In this document: one piece after another, positions 1 to 7,327 of the stretch
How positions within the stretch are numbered: the stretch's first letter is position 1
Layout: each line of letters starts with the position of its first letter
DNA from: a bacterium
GTDB lineage: Bacteria; Desulfobacterota; GWC2-55-46
Direction: 5' to 3'
Length of the DNA: 29,660 nucleotides
Assembly: GCA_004298725.1 (NCBI GenBank)
Contig: SCQA01000281.1
Span: 1 to 29,660, forward strand
The notes under the pieces: model-generated
What the model saw: the letters and a program-made list of their open reading frames with translations, nothing else
The model's database searches: none
What the model was told of the DNA's origin: nothing
Translations under genes and position numbers: made by a program

Positions 1-16
1 CATTAAAGAGGGTCTG

Positions 17-38
17 AATTAGAGCAGTCTCTCTAATT
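17..38. repeat. AT-rich inverted repeat, 8-bp arms
   Basis: AATTAGAG and CTCTAATT are perfect complements around a 6-base loop. The hairpin lies downstream of the minus-strand helix-turn-helix gene and could end its transcript, but no T-run follows on that strand. On the plus strand an A/T-rich stretch follows. The role is unclear. Confidence 0.3.
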
Positions 39-75
39 TTAAAAATTTATGGAGGTATGCAAAAATAATAAGATT

Positions 76-249
76 TCACTCCCGCTTCGTCCTTTCCTCT
101 ATCACCCGCAAAACCTCCTTCTCCGGAATCAGGTACCCGTCCTTCACCTGAATGACCTCGCGGAATATCCCCTCCTCCCTCCAGCGGTAGATAGTCTTTT
201 TGGAGCGTTTGAAAATCTCGCCTACTTCGGCAATCGTATAATTTTTCAT
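76..249 (-). CDS. small excisionase-like helix-turn-helix protein
   Basis: A 57-residue protein starting MKNYTIAEVGEIFKRSKKTI. The pattern (T-I-A-E-V, then S-K-K-T-I-Y-R-W-R-E-E-G, then G-Y-L-I-P-E-K-E-V) is the MerR/excisionase type of winged helix-turn-helix (HTH_17 style), in which the second helix reads DNA and the YLIPEKEV strand forms the wing edge. A good ribosome-binding site, AAGGAAGG, lies about 5 bases before the ATG. It lies just downstream of, and in the same direction as, the broken phage terminase, so it is probably a surviving phage gene. Candidate roles are excisionase, a terminase small-subunit-like DNA binder, or a minor regulator. The fold is clear; the specific function is not. 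Confidence 0.75.
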   Translation of the reverse strand: MKNYTIAEVGEIFKRSKKTIYRWREEGIFREVIQVKDGYLIPEKEVLRVIEERTKRE

Positions 250-259
250 AGGCCTTCCT

Positions 260-723
260 TCAAATCTCCACGCCCTTGCTTATCACCCTCCGGCCCGATG
301 CCGCTTGCTCCGGTGCTCCCTTGGGCCTCAGCCTGTGCACCTGTAGCATGTAAGCGGCTCCGGCGTTCAGCATCTCGCAGTCCAAATAGTGGTTAGCCCC
401 GTGCTCCTTCCATGTCCTCTTGCCGTTGGGTGAGACCACTACAGACTCGTTCACGAGCTGGCGGCAGTAGTCGTCCGTTGTGTCCTCCGGCAAATGCCAT
501 GCCCCCGGCTGGGTCGGGTCCCAGTTGAGCCTGCCGTGCACCCATGATTTAAAGTAGTCCGTATCCACATGCCAGAGCTGGAGGCCGTTCTTTATGGTCT
601 TGCCGCGCACGGTGATGTCTATAGGTAGCGGATTTGAAGCGGCTTCTCCTGCCTGTCGTGTCCCTTGACAGGTATGGCGCGGCCCGGATGCCGACGGCAG
701 AACTCGTAGGCCGCGCATATAGC
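260..723 (-). pseudogene. phage terminase large subunit (gpA type), C-terminal remnant
   Basis: This is the C-terminal nuclease part of a lambda gpA-like terminase, the motor that cuts and packages phage DNA. One frame (723 down to about 619) reads AAYEFCRRHPGRAIPVKG and then stops. After a shift of frame at about 615-640 the reading continues with LQLWHVDTDYFKSW, then HLPEDTTDDYCRQLVNES and HYLDCEMLNAGAAYML, which correspond to the family's VDT, F-P, Y-F-R-Q-L and LDC...A-A blocks. An in-frame stop lies just upstream at 724-726 and the N-terminal ATPase part is absent, so the gene is both truncated and frameshifted. An open frame from an ATG at 805 exists, but its first ~50 residues match nothing expected. 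A sequencing error could explain the frameshift but not the missing N-terminus. Confidence 0.7.
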
Positions 724-805
724 CTATAAAAGATATTGAAATAATCTCTGATTTTGATAGATTATAAAATCCGGTATGGCTAATCGATAAACAACTTTTC
801 TTCAA

Positions 806-1066
806 GCTTCCCCTCCTTTATCAAGGATGGGACTGAGGGGTGGAAATTTACCGGCACGACATAACTTAAAGAGTACCAGCTTCCCATTGCCTTATAGCAA
901 CGGGAAGCCCAACCTCTTTAGGAAAAATAAAACTACCCCTCCCTGCCCTCCCCTTGGAAAGGGGAGGAAACTAAATGCGCGGCAAGCCGCGTGGAATTAG
1001 ACACTATTGCGCTTACCCATGTTCTGTGGACACACCGAAAAGTTAATGTTAACGTAAAAGCACTTT
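806..1066. other. gene-free spacer with three hairpins between phage remnant and glyS
   Basis: No coding signal is seen. It holds an imperfect hairpin at 810-831, an 11-bp hairpin at 879-908 that is fully paired (one G-U) when read on the minus strand, a 9-bp near-palindrome at 947-967 and a GC stem at 978-991. TTACCCATGT at 1013-1022 resembles an insertion-sequence end. No convincing glyS promoter is visible; TGGACA (1027-1032) with TAACGT (1050-1055) is a weak candidate. Confidence 0.5.
947..967. repeat. short extragenic palindrome CCTCCCCTT/AAGGGGAGG
   Basis: Nine-base perfect arms (947-955 and 959-967) flank three bases. No T-run follows on either strand, so it is not a standard terminator. 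The C/G-block style with a related imperfect hairpin at 810-831 suggests a dispersed extragenic repeat; copy number cannot be judged from one window. Confidence 0.45.
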
Positions 1067-3253
1067 ATGAACTCAAACGAACTAATACTTGAAATAGGAA
1101 CCGAGGAAATGCCCGCAGGCTTCGTACCAAAGGCGCTCGCCTCTTTTGAGGAACTTCTCCGTAAAAAACTTGAATCCGCGCGCCTCGGCTTTACCAACAT
1201 AAAAACATTGGGCACGCCAAGAAGGCTTGCCTTTATAATTGAAGGCCTGCCGGAAAGGCAACCGGACGCAAGCATTGAAGTGCGCGGCCCGCAAAAAAAA
1301 GCGGCCTTTGACGAAACCGGCGCGCCCACGAAAACCCTTGAAGGTTTTTTAAAGGCGCAAGGGGCAAAGCTTGAAAGCGTAAAAACAGTAATATCCGGTA
1401 AAGCCGAATACGTTAGCGTAACAAAAGAAATAACCGGCCTTCCAAGCGCGAAGATACTCGGCGATATTCTAAGCGACTTAATCAAAACGGAAGTCTTCGC
1501 CAAGTCAATGCGCTGGGGCGCGTTTGATATGACGTTCGCAAGGCCAGTTCACTGGATACTTTGTGTATTCGCGGGCAAACCGCTTGACGTCGCCTTCGGC
1601 CACATTAAAAGCGCCGCTTTAACATACGGCCACAAATTCTTGAGCACAGGGCCGATAACCGTAACCTCAGCCCGCGATTACATTGACGGGCTTTCCAGCG
1701 CCTTTGTGGTGCCTGACCCTGATGAACGAAAAGCCATAATCAAAAGAGCGCTTGAAAGTAGCGCAAAAGACGCCGGAGGGGTATTGATGCCCGATGACGG
1801 CCTTATCGACGAAGTGGCTTTCCTCGTGGAATACCCCGTTGTAATACGCGGCAGTTTTGACCAAGAATTTCTAACGCTTCCACGCGGCGTAATAATTAAT
1901 GCCATGAGGGAGCATCAAAGGTATTTTTCAATAATTGGCAACGACGGAACTTTACTGCCGTATTTCCTGACCGTTGCCAACACCAAAGCCACAGACCCGG
2001 AAGTTGTAAAAAAAGGCAACGAGCGCGTGCTTCGCGCCCGCCTTAACGACGCCAAGTTTTATTTTGAAAAAGACATTAAAACGCCGCTTGTTAAACGCGC
2101 CGAGGCTCTAAAGGGCGTTGTATTTCAAGCAAAGCTCGGCACGTCCTTTGAAAAAGCCGAAAGGTTCACCGAGCTTGCGAACTACATAGGCTCTAACGCA
2201 GGGCTTTGCGGCAAATGGAGCGATACTGAGCGCGCTTCCGACTTTTTAACACAAAGCCTTAACCCATCTGAATTTGACCGCGAAAAAGTAGACCCGGCGT
2301 TTTATTCAAAGCTTGTTCTCGGCAGGTCTGCCATGCTGTCAAAGGCCGACCTCACGTCAGGCATGGTCGGAGAATTTCCGAAACTACAGGGAATAATGGG
2401 CAACGTATACGCTAAAAGAGACAAAGAAGCGGATGAAGTCTGCGTTGCGATATGCGAGCACTACCTGCCGAATGTCTCCGGCGGCACGCTTCCGGTTTCG
2501 GTTTACGGCGCAGTCGTAAGCATGGCGGACAAGCTTGACACCATAGCCGGATGCTTCGGCGTGGGGCTTATTCCAACCGGAGCGCAAGACCCTTACGGCC
2601 TACGGCGTCAAGCCCTTGGAATACTCGCCATGATACGCGATAAGAATTTTACGTTTGACCTTGACGAAGCAATTACAAAGGCCGTCTCTTTAATAGGAAA
2701 AAAACTTCTTCACGATAAGGACAAAGTTAAAAACGACGTGCTCGAATTTTTCAAGGAGCGTCTTAAGAACCAGCTTCTTTCAGAAGGCCTGTCCTTCGAC
2801 TCGATAGACGCCGTCTTGTCAACGCAGGGCTGGGCGTCGAACATACCTGACGCGATTAAGAGAATTAACGCCCTTGAGGCGTTTAAAAAGCACCCTGATT
2901 GCCAGCGACTTTCAATCGCGTTTAAGCGCGTGTCAAACATTTTAAAAGGCGCTGGAGACATTCAGCCAAAACCGGACGCCTCGGTTTTTTCAGACCAGCT
3001 TGAAAAAGCGCTCTACGCCGCAAGCTTAAAAACAGAACCACTTATACGCGCCTTTTGCGAGCAAGGCGAATACCTAAAAGTTTTTATTGCGCTTGCCTCT
3101 ATAAAAGAGGAGATAGACGCGTTCTTTGACAAAGTCATGGTTATGACTGAAGATGAAAAGGTCCGGGCAAACAGGCTTGCGCTTTTGAACTTCGTCCGCC
3201 TACTTTACTTCCAGATAGCGGATTTATCAAAGCTGTCGACGCCGTCAACATAA
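1067..3253 (+). CDS. glyS: glycyl-tRNA synthetase beta subunit
   Basis: The beta subunit of the alpha2beta2 bacterial glycyl-tRNA synthetase, which charges tRNA-Gly in the cytoplasm; the alpha subunit (GlyQ) supplies the aminoacylation site. The 728 residues match the usual ~690-730. Family blocks are in order: LILEIGTEEMP (about 6-16), RRLAF, RPVHWIL, VEYPVV, EHQRYFS, VANT, NDAKFYFEKD, LSKADL followed by LQGIMGNVYA, then DKLDTIAGCFGVG and QDPYGLRRQA (HD-like region), and a C-terminal anticodon-binding domain with FFDKVMVM. The ATG is the only possible start, since an in-frame stop lies 12 bases upstream; no clear ribosome-binding site precedes it. glyQ is not adjacent: a phage remnant occupies the place where it usually lies, so it must be elsewhere. 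Confidence 0.97.
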   Translation: MNSNELILEIGTEEMPAGFVPKALASFEELLRKKLESARLGFTNIKTLGTPRRLAFIIEGLPERQPDASIEVRGPQKKAAFDETGAPTKTLEGFLKAQGAKLESVKTVISGKAEYVSVTKEITGLPSAKILGDILSDLIKTEVFAKSMRWGAFDMTFARPVHWILCVFAGKPLDVAFGHIKSAALTYGHKFLSTGPITVTSARDYIDGLSSAFVVPDPDERKAIIKRALESSAKDAGGVLMPDDGLIDEVAFLVEYPVVIRGSFDQEFLTLPRGVIINAMREHQRYFSIIGNDGTLLPYFLTVANTKATDPEVVKKGNERVLRARLNDAKFYFEKDIKTPLVKRAEALKGVVFQAKLGTSFEKAERFTELANYIGSNAGLCGKWSDTERASDFLTQSLNPSEFDREKVDPAFYSKLVLGRSAMLSKADLTSGMVGEFPKLQGIMGNVYAKRDKEADEVCVAICEHYLPNVSGGTLPVSVYGAVVSMADKLDTIAGCFGVGLIPTGAQDPYGLRRQALGILAMIRDKNFTFDLDEAITKAVSLIGKKLLHDKDKVKNDVLEFFKERLKNQLLSEGLSFDSIDAVLSTQGWASNIPDAIKRINALEAFKKHPDCQRLSIAFKRVSNILKGAGDIQPKPDASVFSDQLEKALYAASLKTEPLIRAFCEQGEYLKVFIALASIKEEIDAFFDKVMVMTEDEKVRANRLALLNFVRLLYFQIADLSKLSTPST

Positions 3254-3254
3254 C

Positions 3255-3287
3255 GCCGCAGACCTTGACAAGATGCGGCTTTGTGTT
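3255..3287 (+). terminator. weak possible terminator after glyS
   Basis: GCCGCA (3255-3260) can pair with TGCGGC (3274-3279), followed by TTTGTGTT. The stem is only 6 bp and the loop 13 bases, so this is a weak candidate, supported mainly by its position two bases after the glyS stop. Confidence 0.3.
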
Positions 3288-3419
3288 AAATTTCATTAAG
3301 AGGGTGTTACCTATCAAGAAACCCTGCTAATGCTAAGATTAAAACCTCTATGCCTTCTTTTTTGTGCAAGCCTTGATTTTCAACAAAAACCGGCTACTTT
3401 TCAGAAAAAAGGACTAACC

Positions 3420-3974
3420 ATGAAAAAGACATATCTTAACGCCTTAATCGCGCTCTGTGCGCTTGCACTGTTTACAACGCCGTCAATTGCAAATGACCCT
3501 ACTGATAAAATAAGGGCCATTGCAGAAGAAATCACAGAAATGCGCTCAAACCTTGCCAAGACCTTTGTTAAGGATAATTCCACTATAACCGAAGAGACCT
3601 TTCAAAACGTCTGCGGAGCCGTAGGCAAGCGAGTGAATGAGCTTACTGAAAAAGAAGCACTGATAATAAGGCATGTCAGCGCAAAGAACAGAAACCCGAA
3701 AAATACACCTACAGCCGAAGAGGCCGCGTTCATCTTCACGTTTGAAGGCGACAAAAGCCTGAAGAGGTACAGAGATGCCATAGAAAAGAACGGTGTAACT
3801 TATAACCGTTTTATCGCGCCTATTTATATTGAGCAGGCTTGCCTTGCCTGCCACGGCGAAAAGAAAGCAAGGCCGGAATTCATAGCCACCAAATACCCTA
3901 ATGACAAAGCATACGGCTTTAAAACCGGAGATTTACGGGGCATAATCATAGTTCTTGCTCCGAAGGCAAAATAG
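3420..3974 (+). CDS. secreted DUF3365 (Tll0287-like) c-type heme protein
   Basis: A 184-residue protein with an N-terminal signal peptide (MKKTYLNALIALCALALF then TTPSIA-ND, cleavage near residue 24), so periplasmic. The domain is the DUF3365/Tll0287 type, seen in SAKNRNPKNTPTAEEAAF (about 87-104) and GFKTGDLRG (166-174), with a single CLACH heme-c motif at 141-145. Family members are sensor domains or small soluble cytochromes, sometimes redox- or gas-sensing; the role here is unknown. I chose the ATG at 3420 because AAAAAAGGA precedes it and the signal peptide begins there; an open frame from 3330 adds 30 residues that would hide it. The next gene is a response regulator with its own promoter, so the two may or may not be functionally linked. 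Confidence 0.85.
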   Translation: MKKTYLNALIALCALALFTTPSIANDPTDKIRAIAEEITEMRSNLAKTFVKDNSTITEETFQNVCGAVGKRVNELTEKEALIIRHVSAKNRNPKNTPTAEEAAFIFTFEGDKSLKRYRDAIEKNGVTYNRFIAPIYIEQACLACHGEKKARPEFIATKYPNDKAYGFKTGDLRGIIIVLAPKAK

Positions 3975-4039
3975 CGAATACGTTTTTTCAGCAACAAACA
4001 GAATACAATAAGACTATTTTCTAACACAATACAATACTA

Positions 4040-4068
4040 TTGACTGGTTCTAATTTTTATAATATACT
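4040..4068 (+). promoter_or_regulatory. sigma-70-type promoter of the ANTAR response regulator
   Basis: TTGACT (4040-4045) and TATACT (4063-4068) are separated by exactly 17 bases in AT-rich DNA, placing the transcript start near 4075, about 30 bases before the ATG. This makes the regulator independent of the heme-protein gene upstream. Confidence 0.7.
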
Positions 4069-4104
4069 ATGTAAACTAACTGACAATAGATCGGCATTAC
4101 GGTA

Positions 4105-4701
4105 ATGCAAACTTCTTCAATAAATTTGATTCGCCGCGTACTCATAGCTGAAGACAACTCGAAAACACGCATCTTTCTTAAGAATCAGCTTGAACTTTTA
4201 GGGTACACGGTTGCAGGTGTGGCATCAAACGGCAGAGCCGCCATTGAAATGGCCTCCAACGTTGCGCCCGATCTCATCATCATGGACGTCATGATGCCGG
4301 AGGTTGACGGCATCGAGGCCGCCACCGCTATAACCTCAAAGCATACTATTCCGATAATCCTCATAACCGGAATTTCTTCCGATGAAATGGCTGAAAAAGC
4401 CATTTCAGCAGGGGTCTTCGCTTACCTTGTAAAACCCGTAACCAAGAAACAGCTTGAGCCTGCCATAAAGCTTGCGCTTGCCCGTTTTGAAGAATTTAAA
4501 AGCCTGAAAAGCGAAGTCAAAGACCTGCAAGACGCGATGGAGACGAGAAAGCTCGTTGAAAAAGCCAAAGGCATACTTATGAAACGAAGCAACCTTTCTG
4601 AAGACGACGCCTTTAAAATGATGCAGATGCACTCGCAAAAAGAAAACAAAAAAATGCGCGAGATAGCCGAATCAATCATCTCCGCAAGCAAGCTTTTCTA
4701 A
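4105..4701 (+). CDS. response regulator with ANTAR RNA-binding output domain
   Basis: A 198-residue cytoplasmic regulator. The receiver domain (about 10-125) has the acidic pair E16-D17, phospho-acceptor D61 in IIMDVMMPEVDG, T88 and K110 in YLVKP. A helical linker (about 128-150) leads to the C-terminal ANTAR domain, with the signature KAKGILMKR (153-161) and the following helices ending SIISASKLF. ANTAR proteins of the AmiR/NasR type bind paired hexaloop hairpins in nascent RNA and prevent termination, often in nitrogen metabolism. No histidine kinase and no obvious hexaloop target lie in this window, so partner and targets are unknown. Start: ATG at 4105 with only a weak ribosome-binding site. 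Confidence 0.92.
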   Translation: MQTSSINLIRRVLIAEDNSKTRIFLKNQLELLGYTVAGVASNGRAAIEMASNVAPDLIIMDVMMPEVDGIEAATAITSKHTIPIILITGISSDEMAEKAISAGVFAYLVKPVTKKQLEPAIKLALARFEEFKSLKSEVKDLQDAMETRKLVEKAKGILMKRSNLSEDDAFKMMQMHSQKENKKMREIAESIISASKLF

Positions 4702-4706
4702 TCAGC

Positions 4707-4733
4707 TTGACTATCCGCTGTATTTGATATAAC
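4707..4733 (+). promoter_or_regulatory. probable promoter of the thiamine operon
   Basis: TTGACT (4707-4712) and TATAAC (4728-4733) with a short 15-base spacer lie just after the response-regulator stop and before the riboswitch. The predicted start near 4740 would put the whole aptamer in the leader. The short spacer lowers confidence. Confidence 0.45.
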
Positions 4734-4745
4734 ATTTTTTTATAA

Positions 4746-4832
4746 CGCTGGGGGAGCCTGTAACGGCTGAGAGTTCTCGTAACCGAGATGACCCTAACGA
4801 CCTGAACCGGGTAATGCCGGCGTAGGGAAGCG
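4746..4832 (+). promoter_or_regulatory. TPP riboswitch (THI element)
   Basis: The conserved aptamer blocks are present in order: GGGGAGCC, GGCTGAGAG (with CTGAGA at 4767-4772), GACCC, ACCTGAACCGGGTAATGCC, and GCGTAGGGAA. CGCT (4746-4749) pairs with AGCG (4829-4832) as the closing P1 stem. The element binds thiamine pyrophosphate and lies directly upstream of a thiamine biosynthesis operon. GCGGC at 4830-4834 overlaps P1 and can instead pair with GCCGC at 4864-4868, the 5' arm of the downstream terminator. This fits an off-switch: ligand holds P1 closed and frees the terminator. Confidence 0.95.
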
Positions 4833-4863
4833 GCTGAAAAAATAATCGTCTTTCATTTTGATC

Positions 4864-4892
4864 GCCGCCATATTCAACCGGGCGGCTTTTTT
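4864..4892 (+). terminator. riboswitch-controlled intrinsic terminator
   Basis: GCCGCC (4864-4869) pairs with GGCGGC (4881-4886) around an 11-base loop, followed directly by six Ts. It lies between the TPP aptamer and thiH, so it is the likely expression platform. Confidence 0.85.
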
Positions 4893-4910
4893 ATTTGCCG
4901 GAAAACACCA

Positions 4911-6260
4911 ATGCACATTGATTTCAGTAAAATAGAGGCTCGTTTAAAAGAACCTCCGGCGTCAGGCGCCGAGGTGTCAGCCATACTCGACAAAGCGCTG
5001 TGCGCGAAGGGCATTGCCCTTGACGAAGCAAGCGCGCTCTTAAGCGCTTTGCCTGAGCATACGGCGCAGATACTTCAAACAGCGGCAACGGTTAAAGAAA
5101 AAATATTCGGAAGGCGCATCGTGCTGTTCGCGCCGCTCTATCTTTCAAACTACTGCTCAAACGCCTGCCTGTACTGCGGCTTCAGAAGCGGCAACAGAGA
5201 GCTTGAAAGGACGCGGCTTTCAATCGGCGAAACAGTAACCGAAGCCCGCGCTCTTGTTGCCATGGGTTTTAAAAGGGTTCTTCTTGTAACCGGCGAAGAC
5301 CCGCTCTTCGGGCTGGAACAAATTATATCGGCCGTGCGGGCCATATATAAAAATACCGGCATGCGCATAGTTCATGTAAACACCGCGCCAATGGGCGTTG
5401 ACGAATTTAAAGAGCTTAAAAAAGCAGGTGTCGGAGTTTACCAGTCATTTCAAGAGACGTACCATAAAGACACGTACGCGAAGATGCACCCGCACGGCAG
5501 AAAGAAGGACTTTGACTGGCGCCTCGGCGTTATGGACAGAGCGCTTACGGCAGGTTTTGGCGACGTAGGCATCGGCCCGCTCTTCGGCCTTGCCCAATGG
5601 CGCTTTGATTGCCTCTCGGCCATAGCGCACTCCATGAGCCTCTATGCCCAATTCGGCGCGCACGCACACACCATATCCGTACCGAGACTGCGAACCGCCG
5701 ACAACGCCATCGCTCCGCCTATGCTTGTAACGGACAACGATATTAAAAAGATTGTCGCCGTATTGCGCCTTGCCGTGCCGACGGCGGGGGTAGTCATATC
5801 AACAAGAGAGCCGGCACAACTCAGGCAAGAGCTTATAAACTGCGGAGCGTCGCAGATGAGCGCAGGCTCGCGCACCAACCCGGGCGGCTATACCGCCCGA
5901 AGCCGCGCCACCCTTGAGCAGTTTCCGACTACAGACCACAGAACGCTGCCGGAGGTAATGGCGTCCATTGTAAAAGAAGGCGGCCTTCCAAGCCTTTGCA
6001 CGTCATGCTACCGCGTCGGCAGAGTCGGAAGCGAATTTACGGAAAAGACAAGCGCCGGAGAGATGGAAAAATTATGCCATTCCAACGCCATACTTACGCT
6101 AAAGGAATACATAACGGATTACTCGAAAAACGGCGTTAGAGAACATCTCGAACAGGCGCTTAAAAAAGCCATTGACGAAATAAAAGACCCGGCGATTAAA
6201 AAAGCCACGCTTGAAAAACTTCGTGAAATTGAAAACGGCAAAAGGGATATATTTTTCTAA
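4911..6260 (+). CDS. thiH: tyrosine lyase, long HydG-like ThiH (2-iminoacetate synthase)
   Basis: A radical-SAM enzyme of 449 residues that splits tyrosine into p-cresol and dehydroglycine (2-iminoacetate), the glycine-derived part of the thiamine thiazole. The SAM-cluster motif CSNACLYC has C82, C86 and C89. Further blocks are FQETYHKDTYAKMHP (180-194), DVGIGPLFGL, HTISVPRLR (253-261) and SAGSRTNPGGY. A C-terminal CX2CX22C motif (C363, C366, C389) and the RDIFF end are typical of HydG, the [FeFe]-hydrogenase maturase whose second cluster makes CO and cyanide, and are lacking in E. coli-type ThiH. The operon (TPP riboswitch, thiS, thiG) points to thiamine. By sequence alone it could be called hydG; no hydE, hydF or hydrogenase gene is in the window. 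Its stop overlaps the thiS start (TAATG). Confidence 0.88.
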   Translation: MHIDFSKIEARLKEPPASGAEVSAILDKALCAKGIALDEASALLSALPEHTAQILQTAATVKEKIFGRRIVLFAPLYLSNYCSNACLYCGFRSGNRELERTRLSIGETVTEARALVAMGFKRVLLVTGEDPLFGLEQIISAVRAIYKNTGMRIVHVNTAPMGVDEFKELKKAGVGVYQSFQETYHKDTYAKMHPHGRKKDFDWRLGVMDRALTAGFGDVGIGPLFGLAQWRFDCLSAIAHSMSLYAQFGAHAHTISVPRLRTADNAIAPPMLVTDNDIKKIVAVLRLAVPTAGVVISTREPAQLRQELINCGASQMSAGSRTNPGGYTARSRATLEQFPTTDHRTLPEVMASIVKEGGLPSLCTSCYRVGRVGSEFTEKTSAGEMEKLCHSNAILTLKEYITDYSKNGVREHLEQALKKAIDEIKDPAIKKATLEKLREIENGKRDIFF

Positions 6261-6478
6261 TGGATAAAATGACGGCTGTAAACGTAAAAGTAAACGGGTA
6301 TGACAAAATTCTGCCCCAAGGCGTAACCTTAGAAGCGCTACTTGAACTGCTCGGCATTAAAACGCAGGGCATAGCAGTTGAGCTTAACCACAAAGTAGTG
6401 CCGAAAAGCGCTTTTCCCGCCACCATAATGCGCGACAAAGACGCCGTTGAAATAATACGCATGACCGGCGGCGGTTAG
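6260..6478 (+). CDS. thiS: sulfur carrier protein ThiS
   Basis: A 72-residue ubiquitin-like protein. After adenylation and thiolation of its C-terminal glycine it carries the sulfur used by ThiG to build the thiazole ring. The sequence shows VNVKVNGYDKILPQGVTLEA, the VELNHKVVPKSAF block and an IIRMTGGG end, so the obligatory Gly-Gly tail is present (with one extra Gly before it). The ATG shares its A with the thiH stop codon, implying translational coupling; ATG at 6269 is an alternative start three codons later. The adenylating partner ThiF is not in this window. Confidence 0.92.
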   Translation: MDKMTAVNVKVNGYDKILPQGVTLEALLELLGIKTQGIAVELNHKVVPKSAFPATIMRDKDAVEIIRMTGGG

Positions 6479-6505
6479 ATAAACCGTAATATCAATGGAG
6501 GACAC

Positions 6506-7276
6506 ATGACAGACCTTCTTAGAATCGGAACGCGCCAGTTCAAGTCGCGCCTTATGGTCGGCACGGGTAAATATCCGTCCGACGAAGTTATGATAAAAGC
6601 CCTCGAGGCATCCGGCGCGGAAGTTGTAACCGTGGCAATAAGAAGAGTAAACCTTGATAAAACAGGGGAGTCTCTGCTTAATTGCATTGACATAAATAAA
6701 TATACTCTTCTGCCTAACACTGCCGGTTGCTACACGGCTGACGACGCAATTAGAACGGCGCGACTTGGCAGAGAAGCCCTTGAAACGAACCTTGTCAAGC
6801 TTGAAGTCATAGGCGACGAAAAGACGCTCTTTCCGGACAACGAGGCTCTGTTGCAGGCGGCAAAAGTGCTGGTGAAAGAAGGCTTTCAGGTTATGCCGTA
6901 CACCGGAGACGACCCGATAATGGCAAGAAAGCTTGAAGACGCCGGATGCGTTGCGGTAATGCCGCTTGCCGCACCCATAGGAAGCGGACTTGGGATACGC
7001 AACCCGCACAACTTAATGATAATACTTGAAACAATTAAAGTTCCGGTCATTGTTGACGCCGGAGTTGGCACTGCCTCGGACGCGGCAGTGGCAATGGAGC
7101 TTGGTTGCGACGGCATTTTGATGAACACGGGCATCGCGGGCGCAAAAGATCCGGTAAAAATGGCGCTTGCCATGAAGCTTGCCGTAGAAAGCGGAAGGCT
7201 TGCGCGGTTTGCGGGCAGAATACCGAAAAAACTTTACGCTAACGCGTCAAGCCCGATAACAGGGCTGATAGATTAA
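6506..7276 (+). CDS. thiG: thiazole synthase ThiG
   Basis: A TIM-barrel enzyme of 256 residues that condenses 1-deoxy-D-xylulose 5-phosphate, ThiS thiocarboxylate and 2-iminoacetate into the thiazole phosphate. Family blocks seen: RLMVGTGKYPS (15-25), VTVAIRRVN (41-49), LLPNTAGCYTADDA, LVKLEVIGD with the Schiff-base lysine K98, VMPLAAPIGSGLGI, VPVIVDAGVGTASDAA and DGILMNTGIAGAKDP. TGGAGG lies about 6 bases before the ATG. It is 27 bases after thiS and uses the products of the two genes before it. Confidence 0.97.
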   Translation: MTDLLRIGTRQFKSRLMVGTGKYPSDEVMIKALEASGAEVVTVAIRRVNLDKTGESLLNCIDINKYTLLPNTAGCYTADDAIRTARLGREALETNLVKLEVIGDEKTLFPDNEALLQAAKVLVKEGFQVMPYTGDDPIMARKLEDAGCVAVMPLAAPIGSGLGIRNPHNLMIILETIKVPVIVDAGVGTASDAAVAMELGCDGILMNTGIAGAKDPVKMALAMKLAVESGRLARFAGRIPKKLYANASSPITGLID

Positions 7277-7327
7277 GCGCAGTGTATTGAATTCTTAAAA
7301 AAGCATTACTATGATAAGGATATAATT

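Noticed and set aside
49..396. Plus-strand 115-residue open frame
   Set aside because: It is antisense to the better supported helix-turn-helix gene and the terminase remnant, and its proline/serine-rich content is typical of a shadow frame.
7287..7315. TTGAAT-17-TATGAT as an lgt promoter
   Set aside because: Transcription would start near 7322, after the AAGGA ribosome-binding site at 7316-7320, so it does not fit the chosen lgt start.
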